Assembly (NCBI RefSeq): GCF_040219215.1
Contig: NZ_JAVJSX010000024.1
Coordinates: 83,109-147,108, forward strand
Origin: Thalassobaculum_A sp040219215
GTDB taxonomy: Bacteria > Pseudomonadota > Alphaproteobacteria > Thalassobaculales > Thalassobaculaceae
Direction of reading: 5' to 3'
DNA: 64,000 bases
Under the pieces are notes generated by a model. The model was not told where the DNA came from. It was given only the letters and a program-made list of their open reading frames with translations, and did not search any database. The position numbers were made by a program, and so were the translations under genes. Of this stretch, positions 34,238-43,221 are shown in pieces. Each line of letters opens with the position of its first letter. Position 1 is the stretch's first letter.

Positions 34238-35641
34238 ATGGTCGCCATGACCACAGCCACCAACACCACGGTCCGAGCCCCGCAGGTTGCAGGCCGATTT
34301 TACCCGCACGGGGACAACGCCTGCATCGACCTGTTGGAGCGCTATCTGAGCGGCGCCCGCCCATCCGGTGGCGTCGACGCGAAGGTGATGGTAGCCCCGC
34401 ACGCCGGTTGGGTGTTCTCCGGGCCCGTGGCGGGAACGGCATACGCGGCGTTCCTGCCAAAGGCTGGGCAGATCACCCGTGTTGTCCTGTTGGGGCCGGC
34501 GCACCGCGTTCCGTTCAGGGGCATCGCCACCACCAGCGCCGATGGCTGGGCCACTCCGCTCGGGACCCTGCCGGTCGACTGGGACGCTTTGCGAATTGCG
34601 CTGTCGGTGCCCGGCGTGGCGGTGACGGACGAGGCGTTCGTCGAGGAGCACAGCCTGGAGGTCCACGCCCCGTTCATTCAACGTGTATTTCCGAACGCCG
34701 CAATCGTGCCGCTACTGGTGGGCGATGCCCCCGCGCCGTTGGTATCCGCGGTGGTCGAGCGCCTCTGGGGCGGTCCAGAGACTCTGATTGTCGTCTCCTC
34801 CGACCTGTCACACTTCCACGATCAGGCGACCGCGCAGGCGATCGATGCCGAGACCGCCGGCTCGATCGAAGCCTTGCGTTCCGAGAAGATCAACGGACAC
34901 GGCGCCTGCGGGCATCGGGCGCTGGCCGGTGTGCTGGATCAGGCTCGTCGGCGCGACCTGCGCGCGACCGCCCTCGATCTGCGCACCTCCGCCGATACGC
35001 GCGGCAACCCGGAACGTGTCGTGGGGTACGGAGCGTTTGCCCTCGAATACGCCTACTCCGCCCGGCTTCCCGACGCCGACCGCCAACGACTGGTCGAGGC
35101 GGCGCGCTTTGGTGTCCGGTTCGGGATCGAGCACGGGCGCCCTCCGAGAATCCAGCTCGGCGCCGGATTGTCGCCGACCCTCACGGCCCGGCGCGCCAGC
35201 TTCGTGACACTGACGCTGGACGGTCGACTGCGCGGCTGCATCGGCAGCATGGCGGCCCACCGGCCGCTGCTCATCGATGTCGCCGACAACGCCTGGAAGG
35301 CGGCCTTCGGTGATCGCCGGTTCCCGGCCCTGACCGTTGAAGAACTGGATCGCCTGGACGTTTCGGTGTCCATCCTGTCGGTCCCGCACCCGGTCGCGTT
35401 CGAGAACGAAGCCGATCTCGTGCGTCAGGTACGCCCGGACGTCGACGGTCTGGTCCTCCAGGACGGCGACCGGCGCGGCATCTTTCTGCCGAGCGTCTGG
35501 TCGGGCATACCGAAGGCAGCCGCCTTCGTAACCCAGTTGAAGCGCAAGGCCGGCCTTCCCGCGGACCATTGGTCCGATACGCTGCGGGTGTTCCGCTACA
35601 CGACCGAGAGCTTTGGAGCCACGTTCCAGGAGACCCCGTGA
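34238..35641 (+). CDS. amrB-amrA: AmmeMemoRadiSam proteins B (Memo) and A (AMMECR1) fused
   Basis: Fusion protein of about 467 residues. The N-terminal Memo domain (about 8-280) has metal-site histidines in VMVAPHAGWVFSG, LGPAHRVPF, EEHSLEVHAPFIQ and SSDLSHFHD, the dioxygenase LigB-like site. The C-terminal AMMECR1 domain (about 285-465) has the hallmark LRGCIGSM and GDRRFPALTVEELDRLDVSV. Start is the ATG at 34238 or the one at 34247; a TTG at 34208 is less likely. It is divergent from the radical SAM gene and its stop touches the next gene (GTGA if the PAS_5 gene starts at 35638). Fusion implies that A and B act together. Confidence 0.93.
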   Translation: MVAMTTATNTTVRAPQVAGRFYPHGDNACIDLLERYLSGARPSGGVDAKVMVAPHAGWVFSGPVAGTAYAAFLPKAGQITRVVLLGPAHRVPFRGIATTSADGWATPLGTLPVDWDALRIALSVPGVAVTDEAFVEEHSLEVHAPFIQRVFPNAAIVPLLVGDAPAPLVSAVVERLWGGPETLIVVSSDLSHFHDQATAQAIDAETAGSIEALRSEKINGHGACGHRALAGVLDQARRRDLRATALDLRTSADTRGNPERVVGYGAFALEYAYSARLPDADRQRLVEAARFGVRFGIEHGRPPRIQLGAGLSPTLTARRASFVTLTLDGRLRGCIGSMAAHRPLLIDVADNAWKAAFGDRRFPALTVEELDRLDVSVSILSVPHPVAFENEADLVRQVRPDVDGLVLQDGDRRGIFLPSVWSGIPKAAAFVTQLKRKAGLPADHWSDTLRVFRYTTESFGATFQETP

Positions 35642-35643
35642 GC

Positions 35644-36180
35644 ATGGCTAAAAAGCCACGTCAAATCGACGCCCCGCCACCGCCATCGGGGTACGCTCCG
35701 GCGCCGAAGCCGCGCCGTCCGTCCGCCATCCCCGTCGATTTCGCCATCGAGAACACCCGTCAGCTGCGAGACCTGTGGAGCGCCAAACGCCCAGGCCGCG
35801 GCAGCCTGCCTGCCTTCCGGTTCTTCGATGAGCTGGAGTTGCGGCCGTGGACCGACAACCTCGTGCTCTACGGGGTCGAGCGATCCGACGACCAGTTGGT
35901 CTACCGGTTCAAGAAGGTGGGCAAGAACGTCGCGGAGATCGACGGCGGCGACTTCAGTGGCCAGCTGATGCACCACGCGCTGCCGCCCACCCAGCTGTGG
36001 GCCGTCATCGGCCACTACGACGCCGCCGTGCGCACCCGCGGCCCGGTGGAGTTCCACGACACCATCGCCTCGCCGGCCAGCGGTGCGGTGAAGTGGGACA
36101 AGCTGCTGCTGCCACTCAGCGACGATGGCGCTGAGGTCGACCACCTGCTGATGCTGCTCTACGCCGAGTGGGTGGGCTGA
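35644..36180 (+). CDS. Stand-alone PAS_5-type domain protein downstream of AmmeMemoRadiSam
   Basis: Protein of about 178 residues. A 25-residue proline-rich N-terminus precedes a PAS_5-like domain (TRQLRDLWSAKRPGRGSLPA, FRFFDELELRPWTDNLVLYG, QLVYRFKKVGKNVAEIDGGD, WDKLLLPLSDDGAEVDHLLM). It starts at ATG 35644, or GTG 35638 which would overlap the fusion gene's stop (GTGA). Either way it is co-transcribed with the AmmeMemoRadiSam fusion. It is one of three PAS_5 proteins in the window. Function unknown. Confidence 0.78.
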   Translation: MAKKPRQIDAPPPPSGYAPAPKPRRPSAIPVDFAIENTRQLRDLWSAKRPGRGSLPAFRFFDELELRPWTDNLVLYGVERSDDQLVYRFKKVGKNVAEIDGGDFSGQLMHHALPPTQLWAVIGHYDAAVRTRGPVEFHDTIASPASGAVKWDKLLLPLSDDGAEVDHLLMLLYAEWVG

Positions 36181-36194
36181 CGCCCGGAGCCTGT

Positions 36195-37772
36195 CTACGC
36201 TGCCACGGCCGCCGGCAGGGGACCGAACGGATGCGCAGCTCCCGACGGGCCGGACGGTCCAAACGCCACCGCGTTGGGAATCGCCCACTGAGCCGGGAAC
36301 GACACGGCCTGGCCCGGGCGCACGGCTGTCACCGCCGCCAGCGCCTTCAGCGAGGCGGCATCGAGCCGGTCGTCGGCAATGATGGTGTCGATCAGGCTGA
36401 CGTCGATCCGTGGCTGATCGAGAGCCGCGGACAGATCCATTCCGAATTCGCCAATGAACGAAGCGAGCTGGAAGATCGCCGGCATGATCTTGCGGCCACC
36501 GGACGCGCCAAGCCCGAACGCCGCGACTCCACTCTTGGTCGCCAGCACCGGGCACATGTTCGAAAGCGGCTTTTCGCCGGCAGCGAGCGAGTTCGGGCGG
36601 CCGGGGCGTGGGTCGAACCAGTTGATGCCGTTGTTCATCAGAACGCCGGTCGACGGCAGCACCACCCGGGATCCGAAGCGCGAGAGCAAGGTCGTGGTGA
36701 TCACCACCATGTTTCCGGCAGCGTCGACCGCTGAAAGATGGGTGGTGCAGCTGCGGTCTCCGACGTCGCCGGCATGGCCCATGGTCGCCAGCCGGACCTT
36801 GTAGGCCTCGATCAGCGCGTGCGCGTAGGCGGCGTAGGTGTCGGCGTCGGGCCTGGCACCGCCGAACCGCTTGGGGAGCCGTTCAAGGGCGCCCGCGAAG
36901 GTCGGACCGGCCGAGTATCCCGGCACCAGGTTCAAGGTATGGCCCGCGCGTTCCCGCACGATGGGGTCAACGATCCGGGCCCGATACGATGCCAGGTCCT
37001 CGGCCGAGATCGTCGAACCGCCGGCGTTCAGGTCCTTGACCAGCCGACCGGCGATATCCCCGGTATAGAAGTCCGACGGGCCGACCTTCTGCAGGCGTTC
37101 GAATGTGTCGGCCAAGGCGCCGGTCGAGAGATAGGTCGACGGGCCGTCCGGCGCTGACGGAACCAGGCCGTTCGGCAACCAAACCGCACTCGACCCCGGG
37201 TAGCGGCCGAGCCACCCGGCCTCTGCGGCCACCTGAAGCGTGGTCCACCACGTCAGACGGTGCCCGCGTCGCGCCATGGCCACGGCTGGGCCGATCGCAT
37301 CGGCCCAAGACCAGGACCCGAAGTTTTCCAGCAGCGTCGAGTAGCCTGCGCACGAACCCGGCACCGCGATCGAGTGATGGCCCTGCAGGTTGCGGTCCTC
37401 CAGCACCGCCGGCCAGGCAAACAGATCAGCCGGAGCGGTGCGCCCGCTGTCGATCGGATAGGTCGCCGGATCGAGGCCGCGCGGCGCGATCATCCCGAAG
37501 TCGACGACCTTGGTGGCGCCGGTCTTGGCCTCATGCACCACCGCGAAGCCACCGCCGCCGAGACCGCTCATCCAGGGCTCGGCAACGCACAACGCCAGCG
37601 CCGTGGCGATTGCCGCGTCGACGGCGTTGCCGCCGGCCTCCAGGACCGACGCGCCGACCATGCTGGCTTCGACGTTCTGTGAGGCCACCACGCCATGCTT
37701 GCCCGTGACCGCCGGCTTGCTGACCGACCAGGCCTCGACCGGGGCAGACTCAGGAATGCTGATGGCGGGCAT
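36195..37772 (-). CDS. Gamma-glutamyltransferase family protein
   Basis: Ntn-hydrolase of 525 residues, self-processed at a threonine to two chains. The nucleophile candidate is T343 in DRSCTTHLSAVDAAGNMV. Other family segments are VVASQNVEASMVGASVLEAG, GLGGGGFAVVH, and the glycine-rich FGLGASGGRKIMPAIFQLAS. There is no signal peptide, unlike E. coli GGT, so it is probably cytoplasmic. Many such genes in soil and marine alphas act in glutathione or gamma-glutamyl compound breakdown. The ATG at 37772 has AGGAG six bases upstream. It is divergent from the secreted protein at 37855. Confidence 0.9.
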   Translation of the reverse strand: MPAISIPESAPVEAWSVSKPAVTGKHGVVASQNVEASMVGASVLEAGGNAVDAAIATALALCVAEPWMSGLGGGGFAVVHEAKTGATKVVDFGMIAPRGLDPATYPIDSGRTAPADLFAWPAVLEDRNLQGHHSIAVPGSCAGYSTLLENFGSWSWADAIGPAVAMARRGHRLTWWTTLQVAAEAGWLGRYPGSSAVWLPNGLVPSAPDGPSTYLSTGALADTFERLQKVGPSDFYTGDIAGRLVKDLNAGGSTISAEDLASYRARIVDPIVRERAGHTLNLVPGYSAGPTFAGALERLPKRFGGARPDADTYAAYAHALIEAYKVRLATMGHAGDVGDRSCTTHLSAVDAAGNMVVITTTLLSRFGSRVVLPSTGVLMNNGINWFDPRPGRPNSLAAGEKPLSNMCPVLATKSGVAAFGLGASGGRKIMPAIFQLASFIGEFGMDLSAALDQPRIDVSLIDTIIADDRLDAASLKALAAVTAVRPGQAVSFPAQWAIPNAVAFGPSGPSGAAHPFGPLPAAVAA

Positions 37773-37854
37773 GGGACGCTCCTGGCGGGTGCGAATGGGG
37801 TGACCGGCATGCTAGAGTCGCTTACCGGCGGAGGGGCTAGGTGGAGTTTACGGT

Positions 37855-38517
37855 ATGGCGTCTCGTTTCCGGTTGTCCAGCCTCGCAGTGTGTGCGGTCT
37901 CGTTGTTCCTGTCGGCGCCAGTGATGGCGCAGGAACCGTTTCCTCCTCCCGCCGACCTACCCACCCCGTCCCCAGCCAGCAAAGCGCCCGAGCCGCGACA
38001 GGAGGACTGCAAGCGGTTGCCCGGCGGCAAGGCGCCGATCAACCGGCTGGCTCGCCTGGAAGGCGGGATATCGGTCCGCAACCTGGAACTGACCTATTTC
38101 GGCAAACCCTTGTTCGAGTTCACCGACGAGGACTACGCGTTCCTCAAGGCTCTCTGGCCGATCTGCAAGACGTTCGACGAAGAGACGGCGCCGCTCGTCG
38201 TACGCCGCCTCAAAGGCCTGATCGACGACGCCAAAGCGGTGCGCCAGGACTCGCTGGATTGGATCAAGCAGACCGAAAAGAATGCGAAGGCACTCAAGCC
38301 GGGCCAGGATTCCATCGAGACGATCCACGACCTCTGGCAGCAGATGCTGAACCGTGAATTCCAGATGACGTCAAGCGACATGGCCTACATCTCGGACGTA
38401 CTCGGCAAGCGGCGTGACGAGTTGTACACCCAGGCCGAAGGGCGTCAGCGGACCCTGGTGTCGCCGTTCGATCCGGGCCCGCCGGAAGTCCGAAGCCTGC
38501 GCGGCACTGGCGGCTAG
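37855..38517 (+). CDS. Hypothetical secreted protein
   Basis: Predicted 220-residue protein with a Sec signal peptide ending at APVMAQ, a proline-rich linker (residues ~27-45), and an alpha-rich body (about 55-190). Two cysteines (QEDCKRLP and PICKTFD) could form a disulfide. I do not recognise a domain. GGAG lies nine bases before the ATG. It is followed four bases later by a small one-TM gene, probably in one operon. Confidence 0.7.
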   Translation: MASRFRLSSLAVCAVSLFLSAPVMAQEPFPPPADLPTPSPASKAPEPRQEDCKRLPGGKAPINRLARLEGGISVRNLELTYFGKPLFEFTDEDYAFLKALWPICKTFDEETAPLVVRRLKGLIDDAKAVRQDSLDWIKQTEKNAKALKPGQDSIETIHDLWQQMLNREFQMTSSDMAYISDVLGKRRDELYTQAEGRQRTLVSPFDPGPPEVRSLRGTGG

Positions 38518-38521
38518 GCCC

Positions 38522-38755
38522 ATGCACCCCCTTCCGGCACCGTTCCGAGAACGCTACCGTCCGCCCATCACCAAGCGCGTGGCGGCGAACGATCATCGGC
38601 TGTCCTGGGCCGGGCGAGGTCACATCGGAGCGTTCGTCGTGCAACTCCTGGCGCTGGTCCTGGTGAATCTCGCGCTTTGGGGATTCTTCCTGTGGGCCGC
38701 CATCCGCTATGCCGAGCGCCATGTCGCAGCGCCGCCGCTCGGTGGGCTGTTCTAG
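38522..38755 (+). CDS. Small single-pass membrane protein
   Basis: Predicted 77-residue protein with a basic N-terminus and one strong membrane segment (FVVQLLALVLVNLALWGFFL, continuing WAAIRY). It begins five bases after the secreted-protein stop and ends exactly where the convergent flavin-oxidase gene ends, filling the space with no gap. I take the ATG at 38522. No family recognised. Confidence 0.65.
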   Translation: MHPLPAPFRERYRPPITKRVAANDHRLSWAGRGHIGAFVVQLLALVLVNLALWGFFLWAAIRYAERHVAAPPLGGLF

Positions 38756-40069
38756 TCACACCATCCGGCGATCGACCCAGTCGCGCAGCTTGTACCAGGC
38801 CCCAACGGCCGGCAGGAACCACGGGTGGCCGTAGTAGAGCGGCCGGGTCTCGAACGGCAGGCCATCGAAAGCGCTGGCCCGGTTGGTCTTGCCAAGGATC
38901 TTCAGGGCAGTTCGGTGGCCGAGATGGCTCATCATCACCACGCCGCTGCCGTTGCAGCCGAGCGCATAGTGCACGCCGTCCTTGTCCCCCATGTGCGGGA
39001 CGCGATCGAACGTAAAGGCGACATTGCCGGTCCAGCCGTGGGTGATCTTGACCCCGCGCAATTCCGGAAACACGCCGAGCATGTAGTCGTAGAGCACCGG
39101 CGCGGTCTCCAGTGCCGACTTGGTACGGAAGCTGGCCCGACCGCCGAACACCACCCGCGTGCCATCCGGCGACGGTCGGAAGTAGAACAGCACCCGCTTG
39201 GTGTCGGCGATCACACGCATGGTGGGGAACAATTCGCGCACACGTTCCTCGCCAAGCGGTTCCGTCGCGATGATGTAGCTGCCGACCGGAACCACTCGCC
39301 GCTGGTGCCAGGGCGTCGCCTTGCCGGTGTATCCGTTGGTGCCGAGCACGACTTCGCGGGCACGCACCACGCCGCGGGATGTCCGCACCGTCAGGTCGCC
39401 GGCGGTTCCCTCCACGCCCTCCACCCTGGTGTGGGCCGACAGCTTCACGCCGGCGGCTCGGCAGGCCCGCCGCAGGCCCAGGTGGTAGAGCGAAGGGTGC
39501 ACCCCACCGGCGCGCTCCACGATCATGCCACCGTGGTAGAAGTCGGACCCCAACTGCTCGCGCTGACGCGCCTTTGGAACCAGGGAGGCGCCGGCGTCGG
39601 CCTGGGCGTTCAGCGTCTCGACGCGGGCCGCCATTCCGGCGTAGGCGGTCGGCGTGTGGGCGCCGACGAACCGTCCGCAGCGGCGGTACTGGCAGTCGAT
39701 GTTCTCGCGCTCGATGATCTGTTCGAAATGACTGTAGGATTCCGCGGCCTCCTCGATCATCGCGCCGACGCGGTCTGCGCCGTACAGCTTCTCGACGTCG
39801 CCACCCTTCCCGACGTTGACGCCGCCGGAGACCATCCCGCCGCTGCGGGTACTGGCACCCTCGCCGAATCGGAACGCCTCCAGTACCACCACATCGACGC
39901 CGCCGCGGGCCAGTTCCAACGCTGCCGACAGCCCGGTGTAGCCGCTGCCGACCACGACCACGTCGGCTCGATCCGGCGGCGGCGCGTCGCCTTCGTCGTC
40001 CGGCGGCGCCGCATCCCACCAATACGGGTCGGTCTTGAAGTCCTCGGCGAAGATGGAAGGGTCGGCCAT
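38756..40069 (-). CDS. FAD-dependent amino-acid/amine oxidase (DadA-like, DAO family)
   Basis: Flavoprotein of about 437 residues. The dinucleotide motif is VVVVGSGYTGLSAALELARG with an acidic end to strand 2 (VVLEAF), and GASTRSGGMVSGGVNVG follows. The C-terminal part has HGWTGNVAFTFDRVPHMG and LGCNGSGVVMMSHLG, typical of gamma-glutamylputrescine oxidase/DadA-like enzymes. The ATG at 40069 gives the normal N-terminus. A second, related DAO gene is at 43222; an iron importer lies between them. Substrate is probably an amine or amino acid. Confidence 0.88.
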   Translation of the reverse strand: MADPSIFAEDFKTDPYWWDAAPPDDEGDAPPPDRADVVVVGSGYTGLSAALELARGGVDVVVLEAFRFGEGASTRSGGMVSGGVNVGKGGDVEKLYGADRVGAMIEEAAESYSHFEQIIERENIDCQYRRCGRFVGAHTPTAYAGMAARVETLNAQADAGASLVPKARQREQLGSDFYHGGMIVERAGGVHPSLYHLGLRRACRAAGVKLSAHTRVEGVEGTAGDLTVRTSRGVVRAREVVLGTNGYTGKATPWHQRRVVPVGSYIIATEPLGEERVRELFPTMRVIADTKRVLFYFRPSPDGTRVVFGGRASFRTKSALETAPVLYDYMLGVFPELRGVKITHGWTGNVAFTFDRVPHMGDKDGVHYALGCNGSGVVMMSHLGHRTALKILGKTNRASAFDGLPFETRPLYYGHPWFLPAVGAWYKLRDWVDRRMV

Positions 40070-40199
40070 GCGTGCCTCGCTCGGACTCGGTACGGGAACC
40101 GGAACGCTACGACGGGTCCCGCGGACCGACAACGGGTCGATCAATCTGCCGGTACAATCGGACGAATCCGTGTGCCTGAAAAATCAGTTCCAATCCCGA

Positions 40200-40205
40200 T
40201 TGACA
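40200..40205 (+). promoter_or_regulatory. Probable -35 element of the iron importer
   Basis: TTGACA at 40200-40205 is a consensus -35 hexamer, 62 bases before the binding-protein start. The -10 at the expected spacing is weak (AACAAC around 40223), which would suit an activator or a poor, tightly repressed promoter. Confidence 0.45.
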
Positions 40206-40237
40206 GAATGAGATCCATTTGCAACAACACGCGCTGA

Positions 40238-40252
40238 TGAAATTCATTCTCA
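40238..40252 (+). promoter_or_regulatory. Fur-type box upstream of the Fe(III) importer
   Basis: TGAAATT-C-ATTCTCA matches the 7-1-7 Fur core TGATAAT-n-ATTATCA at 11 of 14 positions. It lies 15 bases before the binding-protein ATG and downstream of the candidate -35 element, a position expected for repression. Alphaproteobacterial iron control can instead use Irr or RirA; I cannot separate these by eye. Confidence 0.55.
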
Positions 40253-40267
40253 TTTGAGGGCAGCATC

Positions 40268-41302
40268 ATGATCCGCACGCTGACTGGCGTCATGTTTGGA
40301 GCCGCGGTTGCCGCCGCCACCCTGGCCACCGGGACCGGCGTCGCTTCGGCCGCAGAAGAGGTCAACATCTACTCGCTGCGCCAGCCGTTCCTGATCGAGC
40401 CTCTGCTGAAGGCCTTCACCGAGAAGACCGGCATCAAGACCAATGTGGTATTCGCCAAGGAAGGCGTGGTCGAGCGCATGAAGGCCGAGGGCGCCAACAG
40501 CCCGGCCGACGTGATCCTGACAGTCGACATCGGCCGGCTGAACGACGCGGTCGAGGCCGGCGTGATCCAACCGGTGAAGAGCAAGACGCTGGAGGCCAAC
40601 ATCCCTGCGAGCTTCCGGGACCCCGAGGGCCGGTGGTTCGCGCTGACCCAGCGCGCCCGCTTGATTTACACCTCGAAGGAACGCGTGAAACCCGGCGAGA
40701 TCACCTCCTACGAGGATCTGGCCGATCCGAAGTGGAAGGACCGAATCTGCACCCGCAGCGGCAAGCACGACTACAACGTCGCCCTACTGGCCGCCATGAT
40801 CGCCCACCACGGAGAGGCGAAGGCTGAGGAGTGGCTGAAGGGTCTTAAGTCCAATCTCGCCACCAAGCCGAAGGGCGGTGACCGCGATCAGGTCAAGGCG
40901 GTGAAGCAGGGTGAGTGCGACGTCGCAATTGGCAACAGCTACTACTACGGTGCCATGCTTAGCAATCCGGAGCAGAAGCCCTGGGCCGATGCCGTCGACC
41001 TCGTGTTCCCGACCATCGGCGGGACCAAGGGCACGCACGTCAACGTCTCTGGTGTTGCGCTGACCAGATCCGCGCCGAACCGCGACAACGGGGTGAAGCT
41101 CATCGAGTTCCTCTCCAGCGACCAGGCCCAGGAGATCTACGCGGAAGCCAACAACGAGTACCCCGTGAACCCGACGGTGAAGTGGTCGCCGATGCTCGAG
41201 TCCTGGGGCCGCTTTACGCCGGACGACACCCAGCTCACGGCCATCGCAGAGCTGCGCAGTGCAGCAGTCAAGATGGTCGATCGGGTCGGCTACGACGGAT
41301 GA
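40268..41302 (+). CDS. Fe(III) ABC transporter substrate-binding protein (FbpA/FutA-like)
   Basis: Periplasmic ferric-binding protein of 344 residues. A signal peptide ends at GVASA before AEEVNIYSLRQP. Iron-binding adjacent tyrosines are visible in the second lobe (AIGNSYYYGAML), and the ligand-lobe segment SPADVILTVDIGRLNDAVEA is typical. GAGGG precedes the ATG. It overlaps the permease gene (ATGA). A Fur-like box lies just upstream. The ATP-binding subunit is not in this operon. Confidence 0.93.
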   Translation: MIRTLTGVMFGAAVAAATLATGTGVASAAEEVNIYSLRQPFLIEPLLKAFTEKTGIKTNVVFAKEGVVERMKAEGANSPADVILTVDIGRLNDAVEAGVIQPVKSKTLEANIPASFRDPEGRWFALTQRARLIYTSKERVKPGEITSYEDLADPKWKDRICTRSGKHDYNVALLAAMIAHHGEAKAEEWLKGLKSNLATKPKGGDRDQVKAVKQGECDVAIGNSYYYGAMLSNPEQKPWADAVDLVFPTIGGTKGTHVNVSGVALTRSAPNRDNGVKLIEFLSSDQAQEIYAEANNEYPVNPTVKWSPMLESWGRFTPDDTQLTAIAELRSAAVKMVDRVGYDG

Positions 41303-43014
41303 CCGTCGAGGCCGACGCCTTTCGGGGCACCGGACCGACCCTGGATGATGTTGCGGCGGTGCCTGGAAACGGGCGCCGCCGTTGGCATGTTGCGGCGATC
41401 GTCGTTGCCGGTCTGGTCGCCTTGCCGGTGCTGGCGATCACCTGGACGGCGATGTTCCCGACCGAGAACATCTGGCCGCATCTCGCGTCGACCGTTCTGC
41501 CCGGCTATGTTCTGACCACACTGATCCTGATGACCGGAGTCGGGCTCGGCACCTTCGTGATCGGGACCGGTACCGCCTGGCTCGTCGCGATGTGCCGGTT
41601 TCCCGGCAAGCGGCTGTTCGAGTGGGCGTTGCTTCTGCCGCTCGCCATGCCGGGCTATCTGATCGCCTATGTCTACACCGACTTGCTGGAGTTCGCCGGA
41701 CCGGTTCAGGGCATCCTGCGCGACGTCTTCGGCTGGAGTACCAAGCGAGACTACTGGTTTCCCGAGATCCGCTCGCTCGGTGGGGCGATCGCGATGCTGA
41801 CACTGGTGCTGTATCCCTATGTGTACGCGCTGGCCCGGGCGACCTTTCTCGAACAGTCGATCTGCGTGCTGGAGGTCAGCCGTACCCTGGGCCGCGGCAC
41901 ATGGCGCGCCTTGCGGGACGTGGCGCTGCCGTTGGCCCGCCCGGCGATCGCGGTCGGCGTGACCCTGGCACTGATGGAATGCCTGAACGACTTCGGCACG
42001 GTCGACTTCTTCGCCGTGCGCACCCTGACCGCCGGTGTGTTCGACGTCTGGCTGCGCATGGGCAATGCCGGCGGAGCAGCACAGATCGCTTTGGTCATGC
42101 TGGGCTTCGTCGTGCTGCTGATCTGGGCGGAACGGCGATCGCGCGCCCGCCAGCGCTTTCACCATACCTCGTCGAAGCTGCGGCCGATCGACGGCATCGC
42201 CCTGCGCGGCAGCCGGGCCTGGGTTGCGACCGTCGCCTGCACGCTGCCGATCGTGCTCGGTTTCGTCATACCGGTCACGATCCTGGCAGACTATGCGTTC
42301 ACCAGCCCTTCGGCCGAGTGGTCAGCCGCGTTCTTCCGTCATGCGCGGAACAGCCTGGGGCTGTCCGCCTCAGCCGCACTCCTGGCGGTCGCGCTGGCGA
42401 CGCTGCTGGCGTACGCCGCCCGGCAGGGCGCAAACCGGCTGGTCAAGGCGACGATCCGCCTGGCGTCGGTCGGATACGCAATCCCCGGCGCGGTGCTGGC
42501 GATCGGCGTGCTGCTTCCATTCGCAGCCTTCGACAATGCGGTCGACGCCTTCCTGCGCCAGACCGTCGGCGTGTCAAGCGGCCTGATCCTAAGCGGCACC
42601 ATTGCCGCCCTGCTCTTCGCCTACACCGTCCGTTTCATGGCGGTCTCCCTCGGTTCGGTCGAAGCCGGGCTCGGGCGGGTGACGCCGAGCATGGAGATGG
42701 CGGCCCGCACCCTCGGTCACTCGCCGTCCGCCACATTGCGACGCCTGCATCTGCCGATGATCCGCGGCAGCGTGCTGACCGGGGGGCTGCTGGTGTTCGT
42801 CGACACGATGAAAGAGTTGCCGGCGACCCTGGTGTTGCGACCGTTCAACTTCGACACACTGGCAACCTTCGTCTACCAGTACGCCTCGGACGAGCGCTTG
42901 GCCGCCAGCGCCCCGGCCGCCTTGGCCATCGTCCTGTCAGGGATCATCCCTGTGCTGCTGCTGGCGCGCAGCGTCGGCACGTCGCGTCCAGGCACCCGGC
43001 GCACCGTGTCCTGA
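41299..43014 (+). CDS. Fe(III) ABC transporter permease, two fused permease domains (FbpB-like)
   Basis: Inner-membrane protein of about 571 residues made of two homologous permease halves (about 30-300 and 320-560), as in FbpB. Each half has a coupling loop: CVLEVSRTLGRGTWRALRDV and SMEMAARTLGHSPSATLRRL, each followed by proline-containing P-L-A-R/P-M-I-R segments. The start overlaps the binding-protein stop (ATGA); an open frame upstream to 41182 is irrelevant. The gene that should follow, an FbpC-type ATPase, is absent; the next gene is a small membrane protein on the other strand. Confidence 0.93.
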   Translation: MTVEADAFRGTGPTLDDVAAVPGNGRRRWHVAAIVVAGLVALPVLAITWTAMFPTENIWPHLASTVLPGYVLTTLILMTGVGLGTFVIGTGTAWLVAMCRFPGKRLFEWALLLPLAMPGYLIAYVYTDLLEFAGPVQGILRDVFGWSTKRDYWFPEIRSLGGAIAMLTLVLYPYVYALARATFLEQSICVLEVSRTLGRGTWRALRDVALPLARPAIAVGVTLALMECLNDFGTVDFFAVRTLTAGVFDVWLRMGNAGGAAQIALVMLGFVVLLIWAERRSRARQRFHHTSSKLRPIDGIALRGSRAWVATVACTLPIVLGFVIPVTILADYAFTSPSAEWSAAFFRHARNSLGLSASAALLAVALATLLAYAARQGANRLVKATIRLASVGYAIPGAVLAIGVLLPFAAFDNAVDAFLRQTVGVSSGLILSGTIAALLFAYTVRFMAVSLGSVEAGLGRVTPSMEMAARTLGHSPSATLRRLHLPMIRGSVLTGGLLVFVDTMKELPATLVLRPFNFDTLATFVYQYASDERLAASAPAALAIVLSGIIPVLLLARSVGTSRPGTRRTVS

Positions 43015-43020
43015 CAGCCG

Positions 43021-43206
43021 TCAGCTCAAGCCGATCGACGCGCACAGCGTGATCCACAGTCCGGAAAGCTTGTTGGCGGCGACGCTGAACGGAAACAGCG
43101 CCACGCCGCCCGCCAGCATGAGAACGAACAACAACGCGACGATCACCTCGAACCGCCGGTCGCGCCTGTCCGTCTTGTGCCCGTCCACCGCCTGTCGCGC
43201 AGCCAT
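43021..43206 (-). CDS. Small hypothetical membrane protein
   Basis: Predicted 61-residue protein: a charged N-terminal 20 residues (DGHKTDRRDRR) and one or two hydrophobic segments (VIVALLFVLMLAGGVALFPF and GLWITLCASIG). It begins 15 bases after the stop of the DAO oxidase and has GGAGGA about eight bases upstream, so it is probably co-transcribed. No family recognised. Confidence 0.6.
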   Translation of the reverse strand: MAARQAVDGHKTDRRDRRFEVIVALLFVLMLAGGVALFPFSVAANKLSGLWITLCASIGLS

Positions 43207-43221
43207 GGCCGCGTCCTCCGC

